The translations under genes and the position numbers were made by a program. Shown here in pieces: positions 34,515 through 44,604 of a stretch of 61,893 bases of DNA (position 1 is its first letter; every line of letters begins with the position of its first letter). This stretch comes from Anaerococcus vaginalis ATCC 51170 (GTDB taxonomy: Bacteria; Bacillota; Clostridia; Tissierellales; Peptoniphilaceae): contig NZ_GG700527.1 in assembly GCF_000163295.1 (NCBI RefSeq), forward strand, positions 1,642,469-1,704,361. Reading direction: 5' to 3'. The notes under the pieces were generated by a model. It was not told the origin of the DNA. It saw only the letters and a list, made by a program, of their open reading frames with translations, and did not search any database.

Positions 34515-35891
34515 ATGAATCTAGAATACATAACTAATGAATTAAAAGAAAAAATGAAAATGAATGTTCCAGATCTTCAACAATACGAAACTTGGATTGG
34601 AATTTTAAAGCCACTAAATAAGTATGAAGATACTATTTATTTGGAAATTCCAAAAAATGATACTAAGTTTATTTTTGACCAAATTTGGGTTCCTCAACTC
34701 CAGTCTATTTTAAATGATATAAATAAGAGAGAAAATACGGCATATAAAATTGAAATTGTTGCCAAAGATGGACCTAATTATGATGAAGTTTTAAGTCTTG
34801 GAAAAAATGTTGATGATGATGGGCAACTAAGACTTAATAATGTAAATAAGTATCCTAAACCTCTTCTTGAAAAAAATAATGTTTTTAAAAATTTTGTCCA
34901 AGGAAAATCAAATCAATTAGCTCTTGCTGCAAGCCAATCTGTTGCTGAAAATATGGCTAATTATAAGGTTTCAAGAGTTTACAATCCGCTTTTTATTTAT
35001 GGAGCAAGTGGACTTGGAAAAACTCATCTTATGCAGGCTATAGCTCATGAAATTCTTGAAAAAAGAGATGATTGCTATGTGATGTATCTTTCTAGTGAGA
35101 AATTTACTAATGAAATGATTTCTGCTGTTAGAAATAATACTAATGAAGAATTTAGGAAAAAATATCGTTCTGTTGATATGCTTTTGATTGATGATATTCA
35201 ATTTATTGCCAATAAAACTGGTACTCAAGAAGAATTTTTCCATACTTTTGAAGATTTATATAATCAAGGAAAACAAATTGTAATTTCATCAGATAGGCCT
35301 CCAAAAGAAATTAAGCACTTGGAAGATAGGCTTGTTTCAAGATTTGGTTGGGGAATTATAGTTGATATTTCAAAACCTGATTTTGAAACAAGGGTTGCAA
35401 TTTTACAAAAAAAACAAGATGAGCTTGGAGCTGTTGTTGATTATAAAATTTTGGAATATATTGCAGAAAATATCGAAACAAATATTAGGGATCTTGAAGG
35501 AGCCTTGGCAACTTCAATTGCTTGTGCAAAATCAAATAACAGATCATTTGTAAGCCTTGAAGATGCAAGACTTGGTGTAAGTTCAAGAGTTCATAATGAT
35601 AGAAAAAAAATAAATGCAGAAGATATTCAAAAAAAAGTTGCTGAAAGATACCATGTAAAACTTGCTGATCTTAGAGGTAAATCTAGAAAAAAAGAAATAG
35701 TAATGCCAAGACAAATTGCTATGTATCTTTGCAGGGATCTTTTATCAATTTCTTTGGTAAGTCTTGCCAATGAATTTAATAGAGATCATACAACGGTTAT
35801 GCATGGTCATGATAAAATTAAAGATTTAATGGAAGAAGACCAAGATTTTAGGCAAGAAATAGAAGATATAATTAAAGAAATAAAAGCTTAG
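34515..35891 (+). CDS. dnaA: Chromosomal replication initiator DnaA
   Basis: A 458-residue DnaA. Domain I opens MNLEYITNELKEKM; the AAA+ domain has Walker A GASGLGKTHLMQ, Walker B MLLIDDIQF and the box VII region DRLVSRFGWG; domain IV ends with the DnaA-box-binding signature FNRDHTTVMHGHDKI. I start at 34515, where AGAG lies 7 bases upstream; the ATG at 34497 has no RBS and abuts a DnaA box. DnaA boxes flank it on both sides, so it is probably autoregulated. Confidence 0.97.
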   Translation: MNLEYITNELKEKMKMNVPDLQQYETWIGILKPLNKYEDTIYLEIPKNDTKFIFDQIWVPQLQSILNDINKRENTAYKIEIVAKDGPNYDEVLSLGKNVDDDGQLRLNNVNKYPKPLLEKNNVFKNFVQGKSNQLALAASQSVAENMANYKVSRVYNPLFIYGASGLGKTHLMQAIAHEILEKRDDCYVMYLSSEKFTNEMISAVRNNTNEEFRKKYRSVDMLLIDDIQFIANKTGTQEEFFHTFEDLYNQGKQIVISSDRPPKEIKHLEDRLVSRFGWGIIVDISKPDFETRVAILQKKQDELGAVVDYKILEYIAENIETNIRDLEGALATSIACAKSNNRSFVSLEDARLGVSSRVHNDRKKINAEDIQKKVAERYHVKLADLRGKSRKKEIVMPRQIAMYLCRDLLSISLVSLANEFNRDHTTVMHGHDKIKDLMEEDQDFRQEIEDIIKEIKA

Positions 35892-36066
35892 TTATCCACA
35901 AATTGTGTATAAGTTTGAGGATAAGCTTGTTTATAAGCTTAACTTTCTAAAAAAATTATTTTAGCCTGTGGATTGTGTGGAAAAGTGGATGACTTATAAA
36001 AACTTATCCAAAACTTATTATTTGAGTTTTTAATTTATAAATAAAGCTTTGTAAGACTTATCCACA
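35892..36066. other. Origin, downstream DnaA-box cluster between dnaA and dnaN
   Basis: TTATCCACA occurs at 35892-35900 and 36058-36066, and TGTGTATAA (reverse TTATACACA) at 35904-35912. Several near matches lie between, for example TTATCCAAA near 36004. With the upstream cluster it makes a bipartite origin like that of Bacillus subtilis, with unwinding probably in this AT-rich gap. A dnaN promoter should also lie here. Confidence 0.85.
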
Positions 36067-36123
36067 TATATACACTACCTAATACTAATACTACTAAGTT
36101 TATATAATATGTTAGGAGCAAAT

Positions 36124-37236
36124 ATGAAAATAGAAATTCAACAAAAAGATTTATCAAATAAAATTTCCATAGCTTTGAAAGCTGTTTCGAGAAAAACCAA
36201 TATACAAATACATGAATTAATATACTTTGAAGCAAAAAATGATACTTTAACACTAACATCATCAGATGGAGAAATATCTATTGTAACAAAAGCCAATTGT
36301 AAGGTAGTACAAGAAGGCGAAATGGCAATAAATGCAAATATAATTGCAAATATTGTAAGAAAACTTCCAGATGAGCTAATAAAAATTGAGCTAGAAGATT
36401 CAAAAATAAAAATCAAATGCAATGGTTCAAACTTTAATATCCTAGCTTTTGATTATTATGAAAAGAAAAATTTTTCTATACCAAGCGTTGATTATTTAGA
36501 AATTCAAAATGATAAATTGAAAAGATCAATTTCACAAACAGAATTTGCAACAAGCTTGGACGAGACAAAACTTGCTCTTACAGGAATTTTGTTTGAATTA
36601 AAAGATGGATATTTAAATTTTGTAGCCCTTGATGGTTATAGGGTTGCCCTTAAAAAATTAAAATTATCATATCCATCATCAATGGATAAGGCTAGACTTA
36701 TTATTCCAAGAAAATCTATTTCTGAATGGACAAGGATAATTGATGATGAAAAAATTACAAAAATTTATAAAGACGACAAGGATATAATTTTTGAATCTGG
36801 AGATACTACAATGTATTGCAAGGTAATTGATAAAAATTATATTGATTACACAAATATAATTTCAGATATTTCTACAACAAGCCTTGTTGTTGATAGGCAA
36901 GAACTTATTAATTCTTTGGAAAGAGCTCAATTATTAAACAATACCCAAAGGGCAAATCTTATAAAAATAAATATAGAAGATGATAAGTGCCTAATCGAAT
37001 CAAATTCTGAAATTGGAGATTTGAAAGAAGTTTTACAAATTCAAAAAGAAGGCGATGATGTAAAAATTGCCTTTAATGCAAGATATTTGATAGAAGGAGT
37101 TAAGGCTTGTGATACCCAAACTATAAGAATGCATTTAAAATCATCTCTAAATCCATGCCTTATTTATCCAAACGAATCAAAATATGATGATGAAGAATTT
37201 ACTTATCTTGCCCTTCCAGTTAGACTTGCAGAATAG
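36124..37236 (+). CDS. dnaN: DNA polymerase III sliding clamp (beta)
   Basis: A 370-residue clamp starting MKIEIQQKDL, with three tandem clamp domains by length and the C-terminal LPVRLAE close to the family's MPMR(L) end. I choose the ATG at 36124, because TTAGGAG lies 5 bases upstream, over an in-frame ATG 15 bases earlier. It tethers the replicative polymerase. yaaA follows 8 bases later. Confidence 0.95.
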   Translation: MKIEIQQKDLSNKISIALKAVSRKTNIQIHELIYFEAKNDTLTLTSSDGEISIVTKANCKVVQEGEMAINANIIANIVRKLPDELIKIELEDSKIKIKCNGSNFNILAFDYYEKKNFSIPSVDYLEIQNDKLKRSISQTEFATSLDETKLALTGILFELKDGYLNFVALDGYRVALKKLKLSYPSSMDKARLIIPRKSISEWTRIIDDEKITKIYKDDKDIIFESGDTTMYCKVIDKNYIDYTNIISDISTTSLVVDRQELINSLERAQLLNNTQRANLIKINIEDDKCLIESNSEIGDLKEVLQIQKEGDDVKIAFNARYLIEGVKACDTQTIRMHLKSSLNPCLIYPNESKYDDEEFTYLALPVRLAE

Positions 37237-37244
37237 GAGTTTTT

Positions 37245-37454
37245 ATGGAAAAGATAGAATTTGAATGCGACGAGATTTTAGCAAAAGATCTTTTAAAGGC
37301 AACGGACATAGCCCAAAGTGGAGGAGAAGCCAAACATTTTATAAAAGAATATGGAATTTTGGTAAATGGCGAAGAATTTTTCCAAGCTGGCAAAAAACTT
37401 TATAAGGGCGATGAAATAGAATTTGACAATCAATTTTTAATAAGTCTTGTATAA
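37245..37454 (+). CDS. yaaA: S4-domain RNA-binding protein YaaA
   Basis: A 69-residue S4-like domain protein (LLKATDIAQSGGEAKHFIKE then ILVNGE), as found between dnaN and recF in many Firmicutes. Such S4 proteins bind structured RNA, probably ribosomal. Its stop overlaps the recF start by one base. Confidence 0.9.
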   Translation: MEKIEFECDEILAKDLLKATDIAQSGGEAKHFIKEYGILVNGEEFFQAGKKLYKGDEIEFDNQFLISLV

Positions 37455-38527
37455 TGTGGATTCAAAATTTAAAACTCAATAAATTTAGAAATTATCTTTC
37501 TCAAAATATAGAATTTAATGAAAATATAAATATATTTTTGGGAGATAACGCCCAAGGAAAAACAAATTTACTTGAAAGTATATATTATTTGGCAAATGCA
37601 AAAAGTTTTAAATCCTTTAGGGACAAGGACCTTATAATGTTTAATGAAAAAGAAATGTCCCTTGATGGAATTATTAGAAAAAATCAATCATTTAAAAATG
37701 TTCATATAAGTGTAAATGAAAATAAAAAAGATATATTTGTAAATGAAATAAAATATGACAAAAACAAGGATTTAAAATCTCTTTTTAAGTTAGTTTTATT
37801 TACACCAGAAGATTTAAATATAATAAAAGATGGACCAAATTTTAGAAGAGACTTGATTGATGATATAATAATTAGTGTTAATTTTAGCTACAAGGCAGTT
37901 AAAAAGGATTTTGATAAAATTTTAAGCCAAAGAAATAAATTATTAAAAAATCAAAGGTCAAAATATTTTAAAACTGAGCTTATGGCATTTGACCAGCAAA
38001 TAATTAGGCTAAATTATAAAATTTATAGGTTTAGGGAAAAATATATTTCCCTAATAAATACCTATGCCAATAAAAATCATTTAAATCTTACAGAAAATAA
38101 GGAAAATTTAACCATAATTTATAAGCCAAACATTAGGGCAAAATCAATGGAAGAATATGGGGAAAAATTTTCTAAAAATATTTCTGATGATTTAAAATAT
38201 TTTAGGACTACATCAGGCAGTCAAAGAGATGAAATTGATATAATAATAAATGGCAAAGATACAAAAAAATTTGGATCTCAAGGTCAACAAAGATCTGCTA
38301 TTTTGAATATTAAACTTGCCAATGTAAATTTAATAGAAAATACTAGCCAAGATAAGGCGATAATCTTATTTGACGATGTTTTTTCAGAACTTGATGAAAA
38401 AAGATCAAATTTTTTATTGGAAAATTTAGGAGAATTTCAAACAATAATTACAGCAACAAACACCAAAAGTTTGGATGGGGTTAGTAGTAGTAAAATTAGA
38501 AAAATAAAAGATGGTCGAATTAAATAA
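37454..38527 (+). CDS. recF: DNA replication and repair protein RecF
   Basis: A 357-residue SMC-like ATPase. Walker A is FLGDNAQGKTNLLESI, the signature region is FGSQGQQRSAILNIKLA, and Walker B is AIILFDDVFSELDEKR. It helps load RecA at gaps. It starts at the stop of yaaA and precedes gyrB by 14 bases. Confidence 0.96.
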   Translation: MWIQNLKLNKFRNYLSQNIEFNENINIFLGDNAQGKTNLLESIYYLANAKSFKSFRDKDLIMFNEKEMSLDGIIRKNQSFKNVHISVNENKKDIFVNEIKYDKNKDLKSLFKLVLFTPEDLNIIKDGPNFRRDLIDDIIISVNFSYKAVKKDFDKILSQRNKLLKNQRSKYFKTELMAFDQQIIRLNYKIYRFREKYISLINTYANKNHLNLTENKENLTIIYKPNIRAKSMEEYGEKFSKNISDDLKYFRTTSGSQRDEIDIIINGKDTKKFGSQGQQRSAILNIKLANVNLIENTSQDKAIILFDDVFSELDEKRSNFLLENLGEFQTIITATNTKSLDGVSSSKIRKIKDGRIK

Positions 38528-38541
38528 TAGAAAGGAATCTT

Positions 38542-40446
38542 ATGGAAAATTCAGAATATAATGCATCGAACATTAGGGTCTTAAAAGGACTTGAACCAGT
38601 AAGACTTAGACCTGGAATGTATATAGGTTCAACAAGCGAAAGGGGACTTCATCACTTAGTTTACGAAGTTGTAGACAATTCTGTTGATGAGGCTCTTGCA
38701 GGTCGTTGTGACTACATAAAAATAAGTATTGATGAAAATAATATAGTAACAGTAGAAGATGATGGATCAGGAATACCTATTGAAAAGCATCCACAAACTG
38801 GAAAATCAACCCTAGAAACAGTTCTTACAGTTTTGCACGCTGGTGGAAAATTTGACGATAAGGCTTACAAGGTTTCAGGAGGACTTCACGGAGTTGGAGT
38901 TTCAGTTGTAAATGCTCTAAGCGAATATTTAATTGCAGAAGTAAAAAGAGAAGGTCATATTCATAGAATGACTTTTGAAAGAGGAAAACCAACAAGTGAT
39001 CTTGAAATTGTTGGAGATACAAAAGAAAGTGGAACAAAAATCACTTTTAAAGCAGATCCAGAAATTTTTGATGTAACTGTTTATGATAAAAAAACCTTAG
39101 AAAATAGATTTAGGGAAATGGCCTTTTTAAATAAGGGAGTAAGACTTATTTTTGAAGATAAAAGAGATGAGTCAGAAATTGAATTTAAATATGACGGTGG
39201 AATCAAAGAATTTGTAGAATATTTAAATAGAAATAAAACTCCAATCTTTAAAGAAGTACCATATTTTGAAGGACGTCAAGAATCTACAGAAATAGAAATT
39301 TCTTTTCAATATACAGATGGATATAGCGAAAATATCCTAACATTTGCAAATAATATTTACACCCTAGAAGGTGGAACTCATCTTTCAGGATTTAGGTCAG
39401 CTTTGACAAGAAGTGTAAATGATTATGCTAGAAAATATAATCTTTTAAAAGAAAATGAAGATAATCTTCAAGGAGATGATGCAAGAGAAGGAATTACTGC
39501 AATTATTTCAGTAAAAATTTCAAATCCTCAATTTGAAGGACAAACAAAGGGAAAACTTGGAAATAGCGAAGTAAGAGGAGCAGTTGATGCATTTTTCTCA
39601 GAGCACATGGGAAATTTCTTAGAAGAAAATCCAAAAATTGCCAAAACTATAATCCAAAAAGCCCTAGCATCTAGAAGGGCAAGAGAGGCTGCAAGAAAAG
39701 CAAGAGATTTAACAAGAAAAAGATCAATTCTTGATTCAACAACTCTTCCAGGAAAACTTGCCGATTGCCAATCTCAAGATATAGGAGAAAATGAAATCTT
39801 TATAGTAGAGGGTAATTCAGCTGGTGGATCTGCAAAAGGCGGTCGTGACAATAGAATTCAAGCAATTCTTCCTCTAAGAGGAAAAATAATGAATGTAGAA
39901 AAGGCAAATCTTGATAGGATTTTAAATTATGAAGAAATAAAATCAATGATTACAGCTTTTGGTACAGGAATTGGTTCGGAATTTGATATAAGTAAACTCC
40001 GCTATGGAAAAATTATAATTATGACAGATGCCGATGTAGATGGGGCTCACATTAGAACCTTACTTTTGACATTTTTCTATAGATACATGAAACCACTTGT
40101 AGATGGAGGGCATATTTATATTGCCCAACCACCACTTTATAAAATTTCAAGTGGAAAAAAAGAAAGATATTGCTATACAGATAAAGAGTTAGATGAAATT
40201 GTAAAAGAATGGAAAGTAGATAATTACAAAATTTCTAGATACAAGGGTCTTGGAGAGATGAACGCAGAGCAATTGTGGGAAACAACAATGGATCCAGAAA
40301 ACAGAGTCTTACTTCAAGTTTATGAAAAAGAAGATTCACAAATGTCAACAGACGCAACATTTTCAATGCTAATGGGTGAAAAGGTAGAACCTAGAAGAGA
40401 ATTTATAGAAGAAAACGCCCAATATGTTGAAAACTTAGATGTCTAG
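38542..40446 (+). CDS. gyrB: DNA gyrase subunit B
   Basis: A 634-residue GyrB. The GHKL ATPase domain shows VVDNSVDEALAG, DDGSGIP and GGLHGVGVSVVNALS, and the TOPRIM domain shows EGNSAGGSAKGGRD and DADVDGAHIRTLLL. The C-terminus ends normally. It pairs with GyrA encoded 8 bases downstream to introduce negative supercoils. Confidence 0.97.
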   Translation: MENSEYNASNIRVLKGLEPVRLRPGMYIGSTSERGLHHLVYEVVDNSVDEALAGRCDYIKISIDENNIVTVEDDGSGIPIEKHPQTGKSTLETVLTVLHAGGKFDDKAYKVSGGLHGVGVSVVNALSEYLIAEVKREGHIHRMTFERGKPTSDLEIVGDTKESGTKITFKADPEIFDVTVYDKKTLENRFREMAFLNKGVRLIFEDKRDESEIEFKYDGGIKEFVEYLNRNKTPIFKEVPYFEGRQESTEIEISFQYTDGYSENILTFANNIYTLEGGTHLSGFRSALTRSVNDYARKYNLLKENEDNLQGDDAREGITAIISVKISNPQFEGQTKGKLGNSEVRGAVDAFFSEHMGNFLEENPKIAKTIIQKALASRRAREAARKARDLTRKRSILDSTTLPGKLADCQSQDIGENEIFIVEGNSAGGSAKGGRDNRIQAILPLRGKIMNVEKANLDRILNYEEIKSMITAFGTGIGSEFDISKLRYGKIIIMTDADVDGAHIRTLLLTFFYRYMKPLVDGGHIYIAQPPLYKISSGKKERYCYTDKELDEIVKEWKVDNYKISRYKGLGEMNAEQLWETTMDPENRVLLQVYEKEDSQMSTDATFSMLMGEKVEPRREFIEENAQYVENLDV

Positions 40447-40454
40447 GAGGATAA

Positions 40455-42896
40455 ATGACAGAAGAAAGCTATAAAAACATCATAGAGGTAGATCTCGAAA
40501 AGCAAATGAGAAGTGCTTACTTGGAATATTCCATGTCAGTAATTGTTTCAAGAGCCCTACCAGATGTACGTGATGGATTAAAACCAGTTCATAGAAGAAT
40601 TTTATACGGAATGGAAGGTCTTGGACTTGATCCAAATAAGCCAACCAGAAAATCAGCCAGAGTTGTCGGAGAGGTTATGGGTAAATTCCACCCTCATGGA
40701 GACTCTGCAATCTACGATGCCCTTGTAAGACTTGCTCAAGATTTTTCAACTAGGTATCCTTTGGCAAGCGGTCAAGGAAACTTTGGTTCAATTGATGGCG
40801 ATGACGCAGCAGCTATGCGTTATACAGAAGTTAAAATGAGCAAAATCGCCAAGGAAATGCTTAGAGATATAAACAAAGATACAGTTGATTTTATGCCAAA
40901 CTTTGATGAAGAAGAAAAAGAACCAACAGTTCTTCCATCAAGATTTCCAAATCTTTTGGTAAATGGATCAAATGGTATAGCAGTAGGAATGGCAACCAAT
41001 ATGGCTCCTCATAATTTGGGAGATTCAATTGATGCTTGTATTGCTTATATGAAAAATCCAGAAATTTCTATAAAAGAATTGGCAGAAATTATAAAAGGAC
41101 CAGATTTTCCAACTGGAGCACAAATTCTTGGAAAATCCGGAATCAAAAAAGCCTACAAAACAGGACGTGGAAAATTAAAACTTCGTGCTGTTGCAAAAAT
41201 TGAACCTTTCAAAAAAAATAGGGAAAGAATAATAGTTACTGAAATTCCTTACCAAGTAAATAAGGCAAATTTAATCAAAAAAATTGCTGAATATGTTAAA
41301 GATAAAAAGCTAGAAGGAATTTCAGATATTAGAGATGAATCCGACAGAAAGGGAATGAGAATTGTAATTGAGGTAAAAAGGGATGCAAATGCAAATATAG
41401 TCCTAAATAATCTTTACAAACAAACTCAACTTGAAACAACTTTCGGAATTATAAATCTTGCCCTAGTAGATGGTGTTCCAAAAATTCTTGATTTAAAAGA
41501 ACTTATAAAATACTACATTGAACATCAAAAAAATGTAGTAAGAAGAAGAACAAGATTCGACCTTGATAAGGCTCAAAAGAGAAAACACATAGTTGAAGGT
41601 TTGATTATTGCCATTGATAATATCGATGAAATTATTAAAATAATCAGATCATCTTATGATAACGACCAAATCAAAAAAATATTTAATGAAAGATTTGGCC
41701 TAACAGATTTACAATCTCAAGCAATTCTTGATATGCAATTAAAAAGACTATCAGGTCTTGAAATTGAAAAATTGCAAGCAGAAGATAAGGAATTAGCTGA
41801 AAAAATCGAATATTTTACATCGATTTTAAATGATGAAGAAAAATTAATTGGTGTTATCGAAGAAGAAATTTTAGAAATAAAAGAAAAATTTGCTGATGAC
41901 AGAAGAACGAAAATTGTTCCAGATGAGGGAGAATTTGATATTGAAGAATTGATTGAAAAAGAAGACGTATTAATTTCTTTAACTCATGATGGTTATATAA
42001 AAAGACTTCCAATAAATACTTATAAGGTACAAAATAGGGGAGGAAAGGGAATTTCCGCTGGAAATACAAAGGAAAATGACTTTATCCAAAAAATTCTTAC
42101 AACAAACACTCACGAATCCTTACTTTGCTTTACAAATCTTGGAAGAGTTTATTCACTAAATTGCTACGAAATTCCAGAAGCAAGCAGGCAATCAAGAGGT
42201 CAAGCTATAATAAATATAATTTCTCTTGCAACAAATGAAAAAATAACTGACATAATGGAATTATCAGAGCTTAGTGACAACAGCCAATTAGTCTTCCAAA
42301 CTGAAAAGGGAAAAATCAAAAAAACTGATGCCCAATTATTTACAAATATTCAAAGAAATGGAATTATAGCAATTTCACTTGAAGATGATGATAGACTTGT
42401 TTCAATTAGGCAAATAGATCATCCTTGTGATATAATTGTAACAACTCAAAAAGGAATGGCAATAAAATTTGCCTCATCAGACATCAGATCTATGGGAAGA
42501 AATGCTCGTGGAGTAAGGGCTATTAGACTTTCTAAAGATGACAATGTTGTGTCAATGAATATAGTTGAGGATGAAGTTTATTTGCTAGTAGTAACTGCAA
42601 ATGGTTTTGGTAAAAAAACATCCTTCAATAATTTTAACAATCAAAATAGGGGAGGAAAAGGTGTAAGATGCCACAAAATCACAGAAAAAACTGGAAATGT
42701 GGTAGCAACTCTTCCTGCTAATTTGGATGACGACATAATGATGGTTTCCTTAAAAGGAGATATGATTAGAATATCAGCAAGAGACATATCAACAACAGGT
42801 AGAAATACCCTAGGAGTAAAATTAAAGAATTTAGAAAATACTGAGGACTTTATTGTTTCTGTAACCAAATATTATGAAGAAAACAGCGAGGACTAG
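40455..42896 (+). CDS. gyrA: DNA gyrase subunit A
   Basis: An 813-residue GyrA. The catalytic tyrosine is Y123 in AAAMRYTEVKM. The quinolone-resistance region reads HPHGDSAIYDALVR with S84 and D88 (E. coli Ser83/Asp87), i.e. the sensitive-type residues. The C-terminal DNA-wrapping domain contains the GyrA box-like QNRGGKG. It is followed 2 bases later by an anti-sigma antagonist gene. Confidence 0.97.
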   Translation: MTEESYKNIIEVDLEKQMRSAYLEYSMSVIVSRALPDVRDGLKPVHRRILYGMEGLGLDPNKPTRKSARVVGEVMGKFHPHGDSAIYDALVRLAQDFSTRYPLASGQGNFGSIDGDDAAAMRYTEVKMSKIAKEMLRDINKDTVDFMPNFDEEEKEPTVLPSRFPNLLVNGSNGIAVGMATNMAPHNLGDSIDACIAYMKNPEISIKELAEIIKGPDFPTGAQILGKSGIKKAYKTGRGKLKLRAVAKIEPFKKNRERIIVTEIPYQVNKANLIKKIAEYVKDKKLEGISDIRDESDRKGMRIVIEVKRDANANIVLNNLYKQTQLETTFGIINLALVDGVPKILDLKELIKYYIEHQKNVVRRRTRFDLDKAQKRKHIVEGLIIAIDNIDEIIKIIRSSYDNDQIKKIFNERFGLTDLQSQAILDMQLKRLSGLEIEKLQAEDKELAEKIEYFTSILNDEEKLIGVIEEEILEIKEKFADDRRTKIVPDEGEFDIEELIEKEDVLISLTHDGYIKRLPINTYKVQNRGGKGISAGNTKENDFIQKILTTNTHESLLCFTNLGRVYSLNCYEIPEASRQSRGQAIINIISLATNEKITDIMELSELSDNSQLVFQTEKGKIKKTDAQLFTNIQRNGIIAISLEDDDRLVSIRQIDHPCDIIVTTQKGMAIKFASSDIRSMGRNARGVRAIRLSKDDNVVSMNIVEDEVYLLVVTANGFGKKTSFNNFNNQNRGGKGVRCHKITEKTGNVVATLPANLDDDIMMVSLKGDMIRISARDISTTGRNTLGVKLKNLENTEDFIVSVTKYYEENSED

Positions 42897-42898
42897 AA

Positions 42899-43207
42899 AT
42901 GTTTAAGGCAAATATTGAAGAAAAAAATGATCACTTATTAGTAAAACTTATTGGGGATTTAGACGTTTATTCAAAAGAAGATTTTTCTAAATTTTGCGAT
43001 GAGTATTTAAAAAATACTGATACAGATTTTATAATCGATCTTGAAAAATTGGATTATATAGATTCAACAGGTCTTGGTATGTTCATAAATATATACAAAG
43101 ATCAAAAAGAAAAAGATAAAAGTGTAAAAATAATTAATCCAAAAGAAAATATCAAAAAATTATTTAAAATAACAGACATAAGTGATTTATTTGAGATGGA
43201 GGAATAA
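42899..43207 (+). CDS. STAS-domain anti-sigma factor antagonist
   Basis: A 102-residue RsbV/SpoIIAA-like protein. The phospho-acceptor region DYIDSTGLGMFI is intact with S56 as the predicted switch serine. In the family, the unphosphorylated form binds the anti-sigma kinase and frees the sigma factor. The next two genes encode an RsbW-like protein and a sigma factor, each within about 3 bases, so this is a compact partner-switch operon reached by read-through from gyrA. Confidence 0.9.
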   Translation: MFKANIEEKNDHLLVKLIGDLDVYSKEDFSKFCDEYLKNTDTDFIIDLEKLDYIDSTGLGMFINIYKDQKEKDKSVKIINPKENIKKLFKITDISDLFEMEE

Positions 43208-43539
43208 TGGATACCATAAGTTTAACAATTCCACCAAAAACCATTTATTTAAAATCAATGAGGCTTTTAGCAGCAAGCCTTGCAAGCGACATTGGCTTTG
43301 ACATAGAAGAAGTTGAAGATATAAGAGTCGTTGTATCAGAAGCAATAAATTATAAAATGAGCGATAGAAATATAAAAATAAATTTCTATACAAAAGAGAA
43401 TTTAATGAAAGTAGAAGTTATAGGAAAAGATAGGGAAATTGAAGAGGAAAATCTAAAAATCAAACAAATTATCCTTGAACAATTAGCAGACAAGGTAGAA
43501 GTTTTTGAAGATAAGATAATACTTACAAAAGAGAAATAA
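43207..43539 (+). CDS. RsbW-like anti-sigma factor lacking ATP-binding motifs
   Basis: A 110-residue protein in the position of RsbW/SpoIIAB. VVVSEAINYKMSD (42-53) matches the helix that carries the GHKL N-box, but the Mg-binding Asn expected at 49 is Tyr and the His expected at 53 is Asp. The DxGxG box that should follow VEVIGKD (69-75) is absent, and the ATP-lid region is missing. Usual length is about 140-160. It therefore probably binds sigma without kinase activity. I base the identity on position, size and the SEA helix. Confidence 0.7.
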   Translation: MDTISLTIPPKTIYLKSMRLLAASLASDIGFDIEEVEDIRVVVSEAINYKMSDRNIKINFYTKENLMKVEVIGKDREIEEENLKIKQIILEQLADKVEVFEDKIILTKEK

Positions 43540-43541
43540 TT

Positions 43542-44312
43542 ATGGCAGATACAAAAGAATCTCTTGAAAGAAAAAAAGAGATCAAAGAAAAATTTGAACA
43601 ATTTTATAAAACAAGGGACAAGGATCTGAGAAATGAGCTTATAGAAGATCACATGTATATAGTCGACATCCTTTCCAACAAATACGTAGGAAAAGGAATC
43701 GAAAAAGATGACCTTTATCAAGTAGCATCTCTTGGTCTAATCTATGCCATTGATAGGTACGATCCATCAAAAGGATACGAATTTTCATCCTTTGCAACTC
43801 CAACAATAATGGGCGAGCTAAAAAGATATTTTAGGGACAAGGGCTGGGTAATAAGAGTTCCAAGAAGAATTCAAAATCTCTACAAAAAAATAAATGTAGC
43901 AAAAAAAATTCTTCCCCAAGAACTCCAAAGAACCCCAACTATAAAAGACATTGCAGCTTACCTTGGAGAAGATGAAGAAACAATTCTTGAAACAATAGAG
44001 GCAAGCAAGGTTTATTCCCCACAAAGTTTGGATATGAAATATCAAGTCCAAAAAGGAGAAAATTCCGTAGATTTATCCGACATGATAGGAGAAGACGACA
44101 AAAATTTTGATTCAGTAGAATTAAAAGATTTGATAGATAAGTCAACCGAAAGACTAAACGACTTAGAAAAACAAATTTTAGAATTAAGATACTACGAAGG
44201 AAGAACCCAAGTAGATATAGCAAATAAACTTTCTATTTCTCAAATGACAGTATCAAGAATAGAGAAAAAAATTCTACAAAAATTCACAATAGAAATGCAA
44301 AAAATGCAATAA
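43542..44312 (+). CDS. Sigma factor of the SigB/SigF/SigG group
   Basis: A 256-residue sigma-70 family protein. Region 2 shows DDLYQVASLGLIYAIDRYDP and FSSFATPTIMGELKRYFRDK, region 3 follows VIRVPRRIQ, and region 4 shows the HTH RTQVDIANKLSISQMTVSRI. It is preceded by its putative antagonist and anti-sigma. No sporulation genes are in the window, so a general stress or envelope role is more likely than sporulation, but the regulon cannot be inferred. Confidence 0.93.
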   Translation: MADTKESLERKKEIKEKFEQFYKTRDKDLRNELIEDHMYIVDILSNKYVGKGIEKDDLYQVASLGLIYAIDRYDPSKGYEFSSFATPTIMGELKRYFRDKGWVIRVPRRIQNLYKKINVAKKILPQELQRTPTIKDIAAYLGEDEETILETIEASKVYSPQSLDMKYQVQKGENSVDLSDMIGEDDKNFDSVELKDLIDKSTERLNDLEKQILELRYYEGRTQVDIANKLSISQMTVSRIEKKILQKFTIEMQKMQ

Positions 44313-44339
44313 TAACTAGCAGTTTATCTGCTAGTTATT
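44311..44339 (+). terminator. Terminator of the gyrA-sigma run
   Basis: AATAACTAGCAG and CTGCTAGTTATT form a perfect 12-bp stem with a 5-base loop followed by a run of T. It starts at the sigma gene's stop. The next 260 bases are plain AT-rich DNA up to the oppA promoter. Confidence 0.93.
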
Positions 44340-44604
44340 TTTTTGAAAATTTTTAAAAATTTAAGAAAATTTCTTAAATATTTTTTGAAAATATAATTTT
44401 TTTAATTTTATAATTTACAATTTAGTCTATTAATATGCAAATGAAGCAAAACTTATCATTTCAATAGTTTACCTTAATAAATTAAAAAAAACCTCTAATT
44501 TTTCTACAAAAAAAACTTAAAATTTTGTATAAATATAAAATTGTAAAATTTCTTAAATATTTTTTTTATTTAATTTTATTGAAATTATCAGTAACAAATG
44601 GAGT

